NCBI GenBank assembly: GCA_900316285.1
Contig: ONCG01000020.1
Span: 1 to 64,000, forward strand
DNA from: an uncultured Prevotellaceae bacterium
Lineage (GTDB): Bacteria; Bacteroidota; Bacteroidia; Bacteroidales; Bacteroidaceae
Reading direction: 5' to 3'
DNA length: 64,000 bases
The notes below the pieces were generated by a model, which did not search any database, was not told where the DNA came from, and saw only the letters and a list, made by a program, of their open reading frames with translations. Made by a program: the position numbers and the translations under genes. Within the stretch, counting starts at the first letter, position 1; the number at the start of each line of letters is the position of its first letter. Of the stretch, positions 53,271 to 62,097 are shown in pieces.

Positions 53271-53420
53271 CGACTTTGAACTACGTTCGAGTTCGTTCAC
53301 GCTCGGAAGAACTCGAACAAGTTCAGTTATTCACTCACTTAATCACGACTTTGAACTATGTTCGAGCTCGTTCACGTTCGGAAGAACTCGAACAAGTTCA
53401 GTTCTTCACTCACTTAATCA
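53271..53420. repeat. Two 75-bp tandem repeats carrying a protease gene's tail
   Basis: Units start at 53271 and 53346, 75 bp each. The second runs into the end of the C10 protease gene and includes its stop codon and last two or three codons (IK, stop); the first is a copy with a 10-bp stem GTTCGAGTTC/GAACTCGAAC. The two copies differ at few positions. Confidence 0.85.
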
Positions 53421-56400
53421 CGACCTTCTTGCCGTTGATGATGTAGATGCCCTTAGGGAGTTGAGAGGTCTCAACACCTGAACTTCTCAACGTCGCCACT
53501 CGTCGCCCACTCAGGTCGTAGATGACGGTTGCCACTGCCCCACTTCCTTCAGAAATGGGCCGGGGGTAGGCTTCAATTCCATTCGTCTCGTCGTTAAGAA
53601 TGGCGATATCGAGTGTCTTGGAATAGTATGGCGTTTCGCCAATAGCCTTGAAATAGGCATGGAAAGCATCTACTGACTGGGCACCGCTGGTAGAGAACTG
53701 GCTGCCGTCGGCATTGATGCCAAGGATGCCACGGAGTTGCTGCTTATAGGAGGAACCCGCGAACACCATATTCTGACCACTGGTGTAGGCGATGGCATCG
53801 GGCTTCACTGTTGCATTGGTGGCACTCCAGACAATCTTCTTGCCAACAAGGTTCCACTTTGCACCCCATGCATTGTCGGGAACGGCCACGAGATATGGCA
53901 CATTGGCTTGCATCTCGGGTGCATTACGGAAATAAACGGTCTGGCCATCCTCTTCAGCAAAGTCGCAGAGCCAGAACTGCTTACCACTGTCAACGCTGGA
54001 GTGGAACCAGTCTATCTGCTTGCCGTCCGTCTGGTTCGTCACCTTCGTGGGTTGGAAAGGCAGCACGATGGTCGACCATCCCGAGCGCACCTTATTATTA
54101 TGTCCCTGCGTGAACGTGCGCTCATAACTGATTTCCGAGGCAGTGAACGTCTGCGGAGTATAGAAATCGTAGCCGTCCTCGAGGGCGATGGCGCTGGCCA
54201 GTGTGCCTATGACAACATTCCTGCCTTCGAGTCCTGCGGGAGCCGTCTCGCCTTCTCCAAGGAAGTAGAGCGTGTTGGGATTACTATTTGCGGCAATGTT
54301 CTTCAACGTGAGACCTTCAAGCGACACGGCAGCCACATCTTCCGGAATGGCGAAGCCTTCCGCGGGTTTGTATCCCTTGCGTGTGCCGTCGCCCTTCCAA
54401 GTGATGACGCCACGCTCAATCTCGTAGTACTTCGACTTGCCTTTCTCCACGATGTTCTCCACGTGGGCTCCTTCCTCTTCTTGCGGCACGTTATTGCGTG
54501 CATAGATGTTCATGGAATAGGTATAGCCATAGGCGAGATTGTCAAAATCGAAGTAGTAGGTCACCGAGCCGCCTGCGGGAATGGAGACCGTCTGCTGCTT
54601 GTAGGTGACCATTGAACCAGCGCCGATGGTTCCGTCTTCGTTGCGCTTCACGATGAATAGTGGAGCCAGCACATACTTGTTGTATTCGCCTTCGGAATGG
54701 TTGGTGATGGTTGCCTTGAAGCGTGCGCTACTGTCATAGATGCTGCCATGAGTATACTCATCATCGTTCTCAACGGCATTCGTAGCTTCTATGTCGACGC
54801 TTAGATTCATCTCTGTCTCCTGACTCTCGGCAATAGTGACGGAGCCCGACTTGCTGAGATCATAGAAGTCACCATATTGTTTTTCCACAAGTTTTGCCGT
54901 AACAGTCTGTATACCTGCTGATTGAGGTGAAACATTAAATGTTACGACACGTTCCTGTCCTGCAAAAATCTCTGCCTGAACCACGGTGGTATAGTTCGAC
55001 ATGTCGTCAATTTTCTGAGTACCGAAATCGAGATAGATATCATCAAAGAATCGATCCTCGCTGTTGTTCTTGATAGTTGCGTTCACCTGAACCTTCGAAC
55101 CTACTTTCAAGTCGCCAGCAAACGACCAGTTAGTGACTGTGAGGTCGATATTGGGATGGTAGGTGGGGGTGCAGGTTGTACTAGTCATGTTGACTTCAAT
55201 ATAGTAGCGGTCGCTCTCCTTCATCGGTTTCCACTCGCTGCTGCCTTCCACCTGATACATGGGCACGATTCGATAAGTACCTGTCAATCCTGCACCAAAT
55301 TTAATGACGTTAGAGGCATTTGATTCCACTCCTTCGGCAAACTTTGTAGTTTGGCCAAGTGCAGAGGTAGTAACAGCCATGTAGATATTGCTTTCTGAAT
55401 TGGGCAGAATTGTGTAGGTGTCAGCCTCAGGGTCGTAAAGAGCCAGTGCTTCCTTAAACTTCTTGCCTGTGCCAGAGTGGTCAGAAAAACTCACCTTCAC
55501 AATTTTCGACTTATAAATCTTGAATGGGTCACTCAGCCGATCGCGGTCCCAAGCAGTGGGTCCGCTAATATTGGTCGCTGTCAGCACGGGCTCCATCTCC
55601 TCCTCTTCACCGCTGCCACCTTCTGGCGTTGCCGTTCCAGGGATAATATTATAGATGATGTTCTGTTTCATGTTGTAGCCTTCGCTACTGGAGGAGCCGC
55701 CAATGCCGCTGGCCGAAGGATTCAGGATGCTGAGCTGGAAGAAACCATTGCCCATGCCACCCCATCCCCAGTTGATGTGGAAATAGTCACCATACTCAAA
55801 CCCGTCGCAGATGAACGAGTGGCCGCCACCGCTACCAGCCGTGCCGTTATAGATCATCGGGCGTCCAGCAGCCAGTTCGTCATAGACAAGGTCATTCCAT
55901 GACTCTTGGTCATAATCGGTGCGGAAGGCGATCTTCGACCCATAGCCGAACTGCTTGAAACCTTTAGGAATATCATCGGTGAAAGCGCCCGATGCAGATA
56001 AGCCATACTGCATCTTCACAGAGCAACCCACATAGAGCATCAGGTGGGCAACGGCAGAGGTATACACCTCCGGCTCGGCACCGGTATAGGTTTCACGCAT
56101 GTGTTCCCAGTCGAAGGTGGTGGGAGGCTGTGTTTCCATCGTCACCGTGGCATAATCACCCATTTGTTCACCAGCTACCGTGAATGTATAAGAAGGAATC
56201 TCATGATCAATGCTTTCCGGCTGCTTATAGAAATACATGATCTGCGACATCGACGTCGCCACACAACCCGTATAGGCCAGTTCGTAGCCATCGGCCTCAT
56301 CGTCGGAGTTCATGAACTGCGGACACTCGTTCCAATACGGCGTCGCCTGGTCCCACTTCGTTGTGATGAGGGGTGCGATGGAGTTGTGGGTGCCCACCCT

Positions 56401-56835
56401 ATCGCGTCGCGGAGCACGAAGGACACGAGTGGCCTGCGTGTCGTCCATCTCTGCAAGCACGTTGAGTTGCTGGGCATAGCAGTCGAGCCAGTAGCGCATG
56501 TTCGCAGGCATACGGTTGGCGTCGAACGCCCCCTCGTCGCTATAGCCGAGGATGGGGTTTGTGCGGTCGTCGCCCGACACGATGACGAATCCCTGCTGGT
56601 CGCCGATGTTGATGATGTAGAAAGGCGCCTTCTCTCCCATCGGGAGGGTCGCAGAGACGTCCGTGAGCCTGACGGCTTCAGCTGTCTGCGCCTGCCCGTC
56701 GGCCTTGTCGTCAACCGTCAGCGGGTGGTTTTTCAGAAACGCGGCAGCCTCCTGCATGGCCTGCTTCTTGTCGACGGGGCCAGCCATGGCGACGATTGCT
56801 ACAAACAAACTCAGTATTACGAAAAGTCTTCTCAT
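53410..56835 (-). CDS. C10 family cysteine protease (interpain/streptopain type), secreted
   Basis: An 1141-residue exported protease. Signal peptide about 1-18, Spi-type inhibitory propeptide about 20-135 (DKKQAMQEAAAFLKNHP, FYIINIGDQQGFVIVSGDDRTNPILGYSD), peptidase C10 core about 150-375 with C191 in YTGCVATSMSQIMYF and H339 in GGGHSFICDGF, followed by WGWGGMGNGFF. Then come several beta-sandwich repeats (about 400-900) and a C-terminal region like a T9SS sorting tail (IYDLSGRRVATLRS, LPKGIYIINGKKVVIK). It would degrade host or microbial protein outside the cell. Its 3' end is duplicated in tandem. Confidence 0.9.
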   Translation of the reverse strand: MRRLFVILSLFVAIVAMAGPVDKKQAMQEAAAFLKNHPLTVDDKADGQAQTAEAVRLTDVSATLPMGEKAPFYIINIGDQQGFVIVSGDDRTNPILGYSDEGAFDANRMPANMRYWLDCYAQQLNVLAEMDDTQATRVLRAPRRDRVGTHNSIAPLITTKWDQATPYWNECPQFMNSDDEADGYELAYTGCVATSMSQIMYFYKQPESIDHEIPSYTFTVAGEQMGDYATVTMETQPPTTFDWEHMRETYTGAEPEVYTSAVAHLMLYVGCSVKMQYGLSASGAFTDDIPKGFKQFGYGSKIAFRTDYDQESWNDLVYDELAAGRPMIYNGTAGSGGGHSFICDGFEYGDYFHINWGWGGMGNGFFQLSILNPSASGIGGSSSSEGYNMKQNIIYNIIPGTATPEGGSGEEEEMEPVLTATNISGPTAWDRDRLSDPFKIYKSKIVKVSFSDHSGTGKKFKEALALYDPEADTYTILPNSESNIYMAVTTSALGQTTKFAEGVESNASNVIKFGAGLTGTYRIVPMYQVEGSSEWKPMKESDRYYIEVNMTSTTCTPTYHPNIDLTVTNWSFAGDLKVGSKVQVNATIKNNSEDRFFDDIYLDFGTQKIDDMSNYTTVVQAEIFAGQERVVTFNVSPQSAGIQTVTAKLVEKQYGDFYDLSKSGSVTIAESQETEMNLSVDIEATNAVENDDEYTHGSIYDSSARFKATITNHSEGEYNKYVLAPLFIVKRNEDGTIGAGSMVTYKQQTVSIPAGGSVTYYFDFDNLAYGYTYSMNIYARNNVPQEEEGAHVENIVEKGKSKYYEIERGVITWKGDGTRKGYKPAEGFAIPEDVAAVSLEGLTLKNIAANSNPNTLYFLGEGETAPAGLEGRNVVIGTLASAIALEDGYDFYTPQTFTASEISYERTFTQGHNNKVRSGWSTIVLPFQPTKVTNQTDGKQIDWFHSSVDSGKQFWLCDFAEEDGQTVYFRNAPEMQANVPYLVAVPDNAWGAKWNLVGKKIVWSATNATVKPDAIAYTSGQNMVFAGSSYKQQLRGILGINADGSQFSTSGAQSVDAFHAYFKAIGETPYYSKTLDIAILNDETNGIEAYPRPISEGSGAVATVIYDLSGRRVATLRSSGVETSQLPKGIYIINGKKVVIK

Positions 56836-57030
56836 TGCTATGTCTGCTTTTTAATTATTCTTAGTTAGGTCTCCCATACACTCAAGGTACCGAACTTTTA
56901 TCTTCTTTTCTTGAGCTTTATTATATCAGCAAATAAATAGTAGTGATGCTACAGAGTGTGCAAAATTACAAAAAAGAATCGACAATTCGCAGGTTTTCCT
57001 GAAAAAACAACAAATCTGCAGGCCACTTTC

Positions 57031-57060
57031 TTTGTTTCTCGTTTTTTTTGTGTAACTTTG
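57031..57060 (+). promoter_or_regulatory. gpmI: Promoter of gpmI
   Basis: TTTG at 57031-57034, 18-bp spacer, TAACTTTG at 57053-57060; 83 bp before the start. Confidence 0.65.
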
Positions 57061-57143
57061 CATGCTGATATCTTCACGTTGCATCAGTCGACTACAACGT
57101 GTTATCCAGTGTATCAAAAATCAATAAATCAAAATATCACACT

Positions 57144-58676
57144 ATGGCAAAGAAAGCATTATTGATGATTCTCGACGGATGGGGAATCGGTAAGCATGGC
57201 AAGGGCGACGTGATTTTCAACACGCCGACCCCGTATCTCGACTATCTCACAGCCGTGTCGGCTCACTCGCAGCTGCAGGCATCGGGCGAAGATGTTGGTC
57301 TGCCCGACGGACAGATGGGAAACTCTGAGGTGGGTCACCTCAACATTGGTGCCGGACGCATTGTCTATCAGGACCTTGTGAAGATCAACCGCGCCTGCAA
57401 GGATGGCTCCATCATGGAGAACCCACAGGTGAAGGCTGCCTATACCTATGCTAAGGAGCAGGGCAAGAAGCTCCACCTCATGGGCCTCTGCTCCGATGGT
57501 GGCGTGCACTCCAGCCTCGACCACTTGTTCAAGCTCATCGAGGTCGGCAAGGCCTATGGACTGAAGAACCAGACGTTCGTGCATTGCTTCATGGACGGCC
57601 GCGACACCGACCCCCGCTCGGGTAAGGGCTTCATCGAGCAGGTGACGAAGGTTTGCGCCGACAACGACGCCGCCATCGCCTCGATTGTTGGCCGCTTCTA
57701 CGCCATGGACCGCGACAAGCGCTGGGAGCGTGTGAAGGAAGGCTATGACCTCATCGTAAAGGGCACCGGCAAGCAGGCACAAGACATGGTGGTTGCTATG
57801 CAGGAGAGTTATGACGAAGGCGTCACCGACGAGTTCATCAAGCCCATCCACAACGCTACCGTCAATGGTTGCATCGAAGAGGGCGACGTGGTCATCTTCA
57901 TCAACTTCCGCAACGACCGTGCCAAGGAGCTCACCATCGCTCTCACCCAGCAGGACATGCCCGAGGCAGGCATGCAGACCATTCCCGGCCTGCAGTACTA
58001 CTGCATGACGCCCTACGATGCCAACTTCACCGGCGTGCACATCCTCTTCCCGAAAGAGAATGTCGAGGACACACTGGGCGAATATCTCTCGCGCATGGGC
58101 AAGAAGCAGCTGCACACCGCCGAGACTGAGAAGTATGCTCACGTGACGTTCTTCTTCAACGGCGGGCGCGAAGCTCCCTTCGAGGGCGAGGATCGCATCC
58201 TCGTCGCTAGCCCGAAGGTTGCCACCTACGACCTGAAGCCTGAGATGTCGGCCTACGAGGTAAAGGACAAGCTCGTAGCATCCATCAAGACACAACAGTA
58301 CGACTTCATCGTTGTGAACTTCGCCAATGGCGACATGGTCGGTCACACGGGTGTCTACAACGCCATTGCAAAAGCCGTCTGGGCCGTTGACCGCTGCGTG
58401 CGCGACGTCGTCGAGACCGCTAAGAAGAACGACTATGAGGTGATCATCATTGCCGACCACGGCAACGCCGACAACGCTATCAACCCCGATGGCACACCCA
58501 ACACGGCTCACTCGCTGAACCCCGTGCCGTTCATCTACGTCACCGACAACAACTCGGCAACCGTTCGCGACGGACGCCTGGCCGACGTGGCTCCCTCCAT
58601 CCTCCACATCATGGGACTGGAGCAGCCCAAGGACATGACGGGCGAGTGCCTCATCAGCGATAATCTACCTCTGTAA
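57144..58676 (+). CDS. gpmI: 2,3-bisphosphoglycerate-independent phosphoglycerate mutase
   Basis: A 510-residue cytosolic glycolytic enzyme interconverting 3- and 2-phosphoglycerate with two metals. It has [10 protein letters not shown], the catalytic serine in [71 protein letters not shown] and THS-like [11 protein letters not shown]. The length agrees with the family. ATG 57144 is chosen; a frame extension upstream has no family features. The very long open frame on the opposite strand (57159-58607) is a shadow. Confidence 0.96.
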   Translation: MAKKALLMILDGWGIGKHGKGDVIFNTPTPYLDYLTAVSAHSQLQASGEDVGLPDGQMGNSEVGHLNIGAGRIVYQDLVKINRACKDGSIMENPQVKAAYTYAKEQGKKLHLMGLCSDGGVHSSLDHLFKLIEVGKAYGLKNQTFVHCFMDGRDTDPRSGKGFIEQVTKVCADNDAAIASIVGRFYAMDRDKRWERVKEGYDLIVKGTGKQAQDMVVAMQESYDEGVTDEFIKPIHNATVNGCIEEGDVVIFINFRNDRAKELTIALTQQDMPEAGMQTIPGLQYYCMTPYDANFTGVHILFPKENVEDTLGEYLSRMGKKQLHTAETEKYAHVTFFFNGGREAPFEGEDRILVASPKVATYDLKPEMSAYEVKDKLVASIKTQQYDFIVVNFANGDMVGHTGVYNAIAKAVWAVDRCVRDVVETAKKNDYEVIIIADHGNADNAINPDGTPNTAHSLNPVPFIYVTDNNSATVRDGRLADVAPSILHIMGLEQPKDMTGECLISDNLPL

Positions 58677-58730
58677 AGGATAGTAAAGGATAACCCTTTT
58701 TGTAAAGGATAGCCCTTTAAACCCTTAAAA

Positions 58731-58763
58731 GCAGGCCGAGAGAATCTTCCGGCCTGCTTTTTT
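58731..58763 (+). terminator. Intrinsic terminator of gpmI
   Basis: GCAGGCCG pairs with CGGCCTGC, followed by TTTTTT at 58758-58763. Confidence 0.92.
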
Positions 58764-58827
58764 GTTGGACAATCATCCATCCCCCCGAAAAGAAGATCTT
58801 CTTTCAAAGTCTTCTGTTCGTCTCTCT

Positions 58828-58860
58828 CGTCGTCTTCAAAAAACAACGATTTCATCGGGA
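58828..58860 (+). pseudogene. Remnant of the 3' end of a paralogous TPR-regulator gene
   Basis: CGTCGTCTTCAAAA and ACGATTTCATCGGGA here match the end of the downstream gene (60586-60618) at 29 of 33 positions, and the same spacing (about 51-52 bp) leads to a shared promoter sequence. It would encode SSSKNNDFIGN in place of SSSKFDDFIGS. Confidence 0.55.
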
Positions 58861-58912
58861 ATTATGACGCATTTCTGCCTTTATTTCTCTATGTGGCAAA
58901 ACGGGCGAAATC

Positions 58913-58974
58913 AAAACTGTTAAGTAGTTGTTAAGTGATTTCCTTGGTTTTTTCTTGGTTTATTCGTATATTTG
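58913..58974 (+). promoter_or_regulatory. Promoter and shared upstream box of the TPR regulator
   Basis: AAAACTGTTAAGTAGTTGTT begins a 40-bp box that also precedes the BspA-like gene (60670). It has GTTAAG twice, 11 bp apart. TTGG (58944-58947), 19 bp, TATATTTG (58967-58974) form the -33/-7 elements. The ATG follows the -7 element by only 5 bp. Confidence 0.6.
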
Positions 58975-58979
58975 CCGCC

Positions 58980-60626
58980 ATGAAAAGTAAATGGATTCTG
59001 CTAATACTCATCCTCTTCGCCCTGACGGCATGCACGTCGCCCAGCCATGAGGCGATGCGACAGCGGTTGAAGTACGTCAGCGACTGCAACCGTGCTGACA
59101 CCGTGTTCACAGAACGCTGGCTGCCCACCTTAGACTCGCTCGTGACCTACTTCGACCATCATGGTTCAGCGAACGAACGAATGATGGCTCACTATGTTCA
59201 AGGCCGCGTCTATCATGACATGGGTGAAGCCCCTCAGGCACTCGAGTGCTACCAGAAGGCTGCCGAGCAGGCCGACACTACCCGTAAAGACTGCGATTTT
59301 TATACCCTTACAGCCATTTACGGCCAAATGGCGGTACTCTTCCATTCACAGTACCTACCTACAGATGAGATGTATGCTATCATGCGTTCAGAGCATTTTG
59401 CACTGAAAGACGGTGATACTCTCTCAGCCATAAAGGCCTATGAATTAAGGGAGAGACCATATTATTTGCAAAGCGACACGAATAAAGTCATGGCCATAAA
59501 GGTTGAGGTAAGAAATAGGTATATTAAGCTTGGCGAACAAGAAAAGGCAGCACGCACGTTTCGTGTTCCCATTAGTATATATCTTGATCGTTGTCAGTAT
59601 GAACAAGCACAAAAAGCCATGCGAATATTTGAAAAAGAATCCGGCTGGTTTGATGATAGTGGTAATATAAAAAAAGGCAAGGAACTCTACTACTATGATA
59701 AAGGACGTTATCTGTTGGCTTCTGGCAAACCCGATTCTTCTTTATTCTATTTTACAAAAGTTTTGCAGGCTGGTTATAAAGAAGCAGGATACAAAGGTTT
59801 ACTAATGTACTATCAAAAGAAACACATTGCAGACTCAATAGCAAAGTACGCCACGCTCTTTGCAAATGCAAACGACGATTCTTACTTGAATGTCAACCAG
59901 CAGCAGGTGGGGCAGGTTCGAGCCTCCTACAACTATCAGAAGCACGCAAAGGAGGCTCAAAGGCTGAAGGAGGCAAACACATTGAGGGGTTGGCTGCTAT
60001 GCTTGGGTTTTTTGACGCTTCTGGTTCTGCTGTTCCTGTTGCTTTGGGTTCGTGCCAAAGCCCGTGAACGGAAGCGGCGCCTCCAGGAGTTGCATCGCAT
60101 CAACGAAGAGCTGCAGGCGAAGTACGTCCTGCTGACCGAGGATTACGAACAAAAGCTGGAAGAGATGAAGCTTCAGCAGGAGCAGGCAGCAGACTCCGAG
60201 GACTCGCAAAGCATCTCTCAGAAGATAGAAACTCTGTCTTTTGCCATTCGCAAAGCTAATATCAAGAAAGAGGAAATAGCGATGAACACTGCTCACATAC
60301 AAGAATCGGCGGTGTTCCGTCGTCTGCAAGAAGATCCTACCATTGCCCGCAGCGACGAAGGCATCTGGTCAGAGGTGGAAGCCGTAATCAACGAGGCCTA
60401 TCCTGGTTTCACCGACCGACTGCGACTGCTCCTCCCAAAGATGAGTGGCAAGGAATGGCAGGTGTCGTTGCTGCTGAAGGCCCAGCTGACTCACCAACTC
60501 ATTGCTGAAATCATCTGCGAGACACAGGGCGGCGAGTCGAATATCCGCCGAAGGCTCAGCAAGAAGCTCTTCCCCTCCGAAACGCCGTCGTCTTCAAAAT
60601 TCGACGATTTCATCGGGAGTTTGTAG
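58980..60626 (+). CDS. TPR membrane regulator with C-terminal HTH (lipoprotein-like start)
   Basis: A 548-residue protein of a type common in Bacteroidales. A lipobox-like N-terminus (LFALTACTS), TPR repeats about 30-330 (GSANERMMAHYVQGRVYHDMGEAPQALECYQKAAE), one membrane segment about 340-362 (LLCLGFLTLLVLLFLLLW), a coiled coil about 370-420, and a C-terminal helix-turn-helix-like part (MSGKEWQVSLLLKAQLTHQLIAEIICETQGGESNIRRRLSKKLF). It probably senses outside through TPRs and acts on DNA inside. ATG 58980 is chosen for the signal sequence, so the mRNA would be leaderless. The middle (about 59440-59880) is clearly AT-richer than the ends. Confidence 0.75.
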   Translation: MKSKWILLILILFALTACTSPSHEAMRQRLKYVSDCNRADTVFTERWLPTLDSLVTYFDHHGSANERMMAHYVQGRVYHDMGEAPQALECYQKAAEQADTTRKDCDFYTLTAIYGQMAVLFHSQYLPTDEMYAIMRSEHFALKDGDTLSAIKAYELRERPYYLQSDTNKVMAIKVEVRNRYIKLGEQEKAARTFRVPISIYLDRCQYEQAQKAMRIFEKESGWFDDSGNIKKGKELYYYDKGRYLLASGKPDSSLFYFTKVLQAGYKEAGYKGLLMYYQKKHIADSIAKYATLFANANDDSYLNVNQQQVGQVRASYNYQKHAKEAQRLKEANTLRGWLLCLGFLTLLVLLFLLLWVRAKARERKRRLQELHRINEELQAKYVLLTEDYEQKLEEMKLQQEQAADSEDSQSISQKIETLSFAIRKANIKKEEIAMNTAHIQESAVFRRLQEDPTIARSDEGIWSEVEAVINEAYPGFTDRLRLLLPKMSGKEWQVSLLLKAQLTHQLIAEIICETQGGESNIRRRLSKKLFPSETPSSSKFDDFIGSL

Positions 60627-60669
60627 CTGTTTGTGTACTCTTAGTGAGCCAGACAAAATGTCGTCAACC

Positions 60670-60731
60670 AAAACTGTTAAGTAGTTGTTAAGCGATTTCC
60701 TTGGTTTTTTCATCTTAAATACTTAAATTTG
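60670..60731 (+). promoter_or_regulatory. Promoter of the BspA-like gene with shared upstream box
   Basis: The same box as at 58913 (GTTAAG-TAGTT-GTTAAG), then TTGG (60701-60704), 19 bp, TAAATTTG (60724-60731). Confidence 0.6.
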
Positions 60732-60801
60732 CAGCGAAGAAGTAACAATTCGTTCAACCTAACGATCAAACATTGACAATTATGAAAACAAATGCGCGCT
60801 G

Positions 60802-61866
60802 ATGCCGCTGGCAGCAAGTGCCTATGATTTTGAGGTGGATGGTCTGTATTTCAATAAGACCAACGAGGGTGAGGTCGAAGTAGTGAAGGGCAAGAATAAA
60901 TACTCGGGTGACGTGGTCATTCCTGCCACAATCACGGTCGACGGAGTAGAATATGCCGTGACGGCCATCGGCCAGCAGGCATTCGAATTATGTTCAGTCA
61001 ACTCCATCGTTCTTCCGGAGGGTTTGAAGAAAATCGGTGATCTTGCTTTGGCTTGCTTTGCCAAGGAGGTGACTCTTCCGAGCACGCTTGAGGAGATTGG
61101 CTTTTCTGCATTCAATGGGTGTCTGTTTACAGAAATAGAACTACCTGAGGGCTTGCGTGTGATTGGCGATTATGCATTCATGGGGTTGCTTATCAAGGAA
61201 GTGGTGATTCCCAGCACGGTAACGAAGATTGGCGTAGATGCTTTCGGCGGCTGTGGCTATAGCGAGGCAGAAAGGAAGTCGTATGGCCTCGACCATATCA
61301 GAGTTGCCGAGGGCAATCCCTACTACGACAGCCGTGAAGACTGCAATGCCGTCATCGAGACCGCAACCAACAAGTTGGTAGTCGGCACAAACAACACGCA
61401 GATTCCTTCTGACGTGACAACGCTCGGAGACTGTGCTTTCAGCTATTGCAACCGTATGACAACGATTATAATTCCTGCCAGCGTTGAATATTTAGAGAAA
61501 AACAGCTTGATGCAATGCAATGGGCTCACCGATATCTACGTCTGTCGTCAGGAACCGCCAGATAATCGGTCACCTTTCGGAGCCCCCTATCTCGATGGCT
61601 TCGATTTCGACCATGTTGTACTTCACGTGCCGACAGGCTGCATGAGTGACTATGCCACGGGCAAGACCTGGAAGTATTTCAAGAACATCGTGGAGTTCGA
61701 CCCCAGCAGCATGGGTGACCCCACGGGCATCGGCCTGCAGGCTGAAGAGTCAAAGGGTGAAAACACCTTTTTCTCTGCCGATGGCAAGCAGCTACAGTCG
61801 CTGCAGCGCGGCCTGAACATCGTGCGCCATGCAGACGGCACGACGAAAACGGTTGTAGTGAAGTGA
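60802..61866 (+). CDS. BspA-like leucine-rich repeat (LRR_5) protein with damaged start
   Basis: A 354-residue protein with at least five LRR_5 units (for example AIGQQAFELCSVNSIVLPEGLKKIGDLA, IGFSAFNGCLFTEIELPEGLRVIGDYAF, CAFSYCNRMTTIIIPASVEYLEKNSL), followed by a C-terminal tail like Prevotella sorting tails (FFSADGKQLQSLQRGLNIVRHADGTTKTVVVK). Surface adhesin-like. The most natural ATG (60782, MKTNAR) hits a stop after six codons; the frame of the protein has only MPLAASA left of a signal peptide from ATG 60802. A frameshift or short deletion near 60785-60800 probably destroyed the start, so export is doubtful and it may be a pseudogene in formation. Confidence 0.7.
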   Translation: MPLAASAYDFEVDGLYFNKTNEGEVEVVKGKNKYSGDVVIPATITVDGVEYAVTAIGQQAFELCSVNSIVLPEGLKKIGDLALACFAKEVTLPSTLEEIGFSAFNGCLFTEIELPEGLRVIGDYAFMGLLIKEVVIPSTVTKIGVDAFGGCGYSEAERKSYGLDHIRVAEGNPYYDSREDCNAVIETATNKLVVGTNNTQIPSDVTTLGDCAFSYCNRMTTIIIPASVEYLEKNSLMQCNGLTDIYVCRQEPPDNRSPFGAPYLDGFDFDHVVLHVPTGCMSDYATGKTWKYFKNIVEFDPSSMGDPTGIGLQAEESKGENTFFSADGKQLQSLQRGLNIVRHADGTTKTVVVK

Positions 61867-61867
61867 G

Positions 61868-61930
61868 CGATATCATTTAACTCTCAAAACAATGATATGA
61901 TGACGGGAGGGGCGCAGGCACGCCTGCGTC
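61868..61930 (+). terminator. Hairpins after the BspA-like gene
   Basis: ATATCATT/AATGATAT (61870-61898) and GGCGCAGGC-AC-GCCTGCGTC (61911-61930, one wobble). No long T-run, so terminator function is only likely. Confidence 0.45.
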
Positions 61931-62018
61931 CTTCCTTGATTCCCCTCTTCCCTATCGATATAAAAGATGAAAAACGGAATGAAGGAAAAAGGAGAGCATG
62001 TTAAAAACGTGAAAAGGC

Positions 62019-62049
62019 TTGCAGGACAAGAAGGAAAATGCTAACTTTG
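62019..62049 (+). promoter_or_regulatory. Promoter of the serpin gene
   Basis: TTG at 62019-62021, 20-bp spacer, TAACTTTG at 62042-62049; AAAAGG (62085) precedes the ATG as a possible ribosome site. Confidence 0.5.
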
Positions 62050-62097
62050 CAAATAATAAACAATCATATTAAACGATAATAATAAAAGGTGTTCGCT

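Noticed and set aside
53150-53446. 98-codon plus-strand frame over the 75-bp repeats
   Set aside because: Made up of translated tandem repeats (RVRSRSEELEQVQ twice) and antisense protease codons.
57159-58607. Very long open frame (482 codons) antisense to gpmI
   Set aside because: It mirrors a highly codon-biased gene with clear enzyme motifs, and its translation is low-complexity V/L/D/H-rich with no recognisable domain. A shadow frame.
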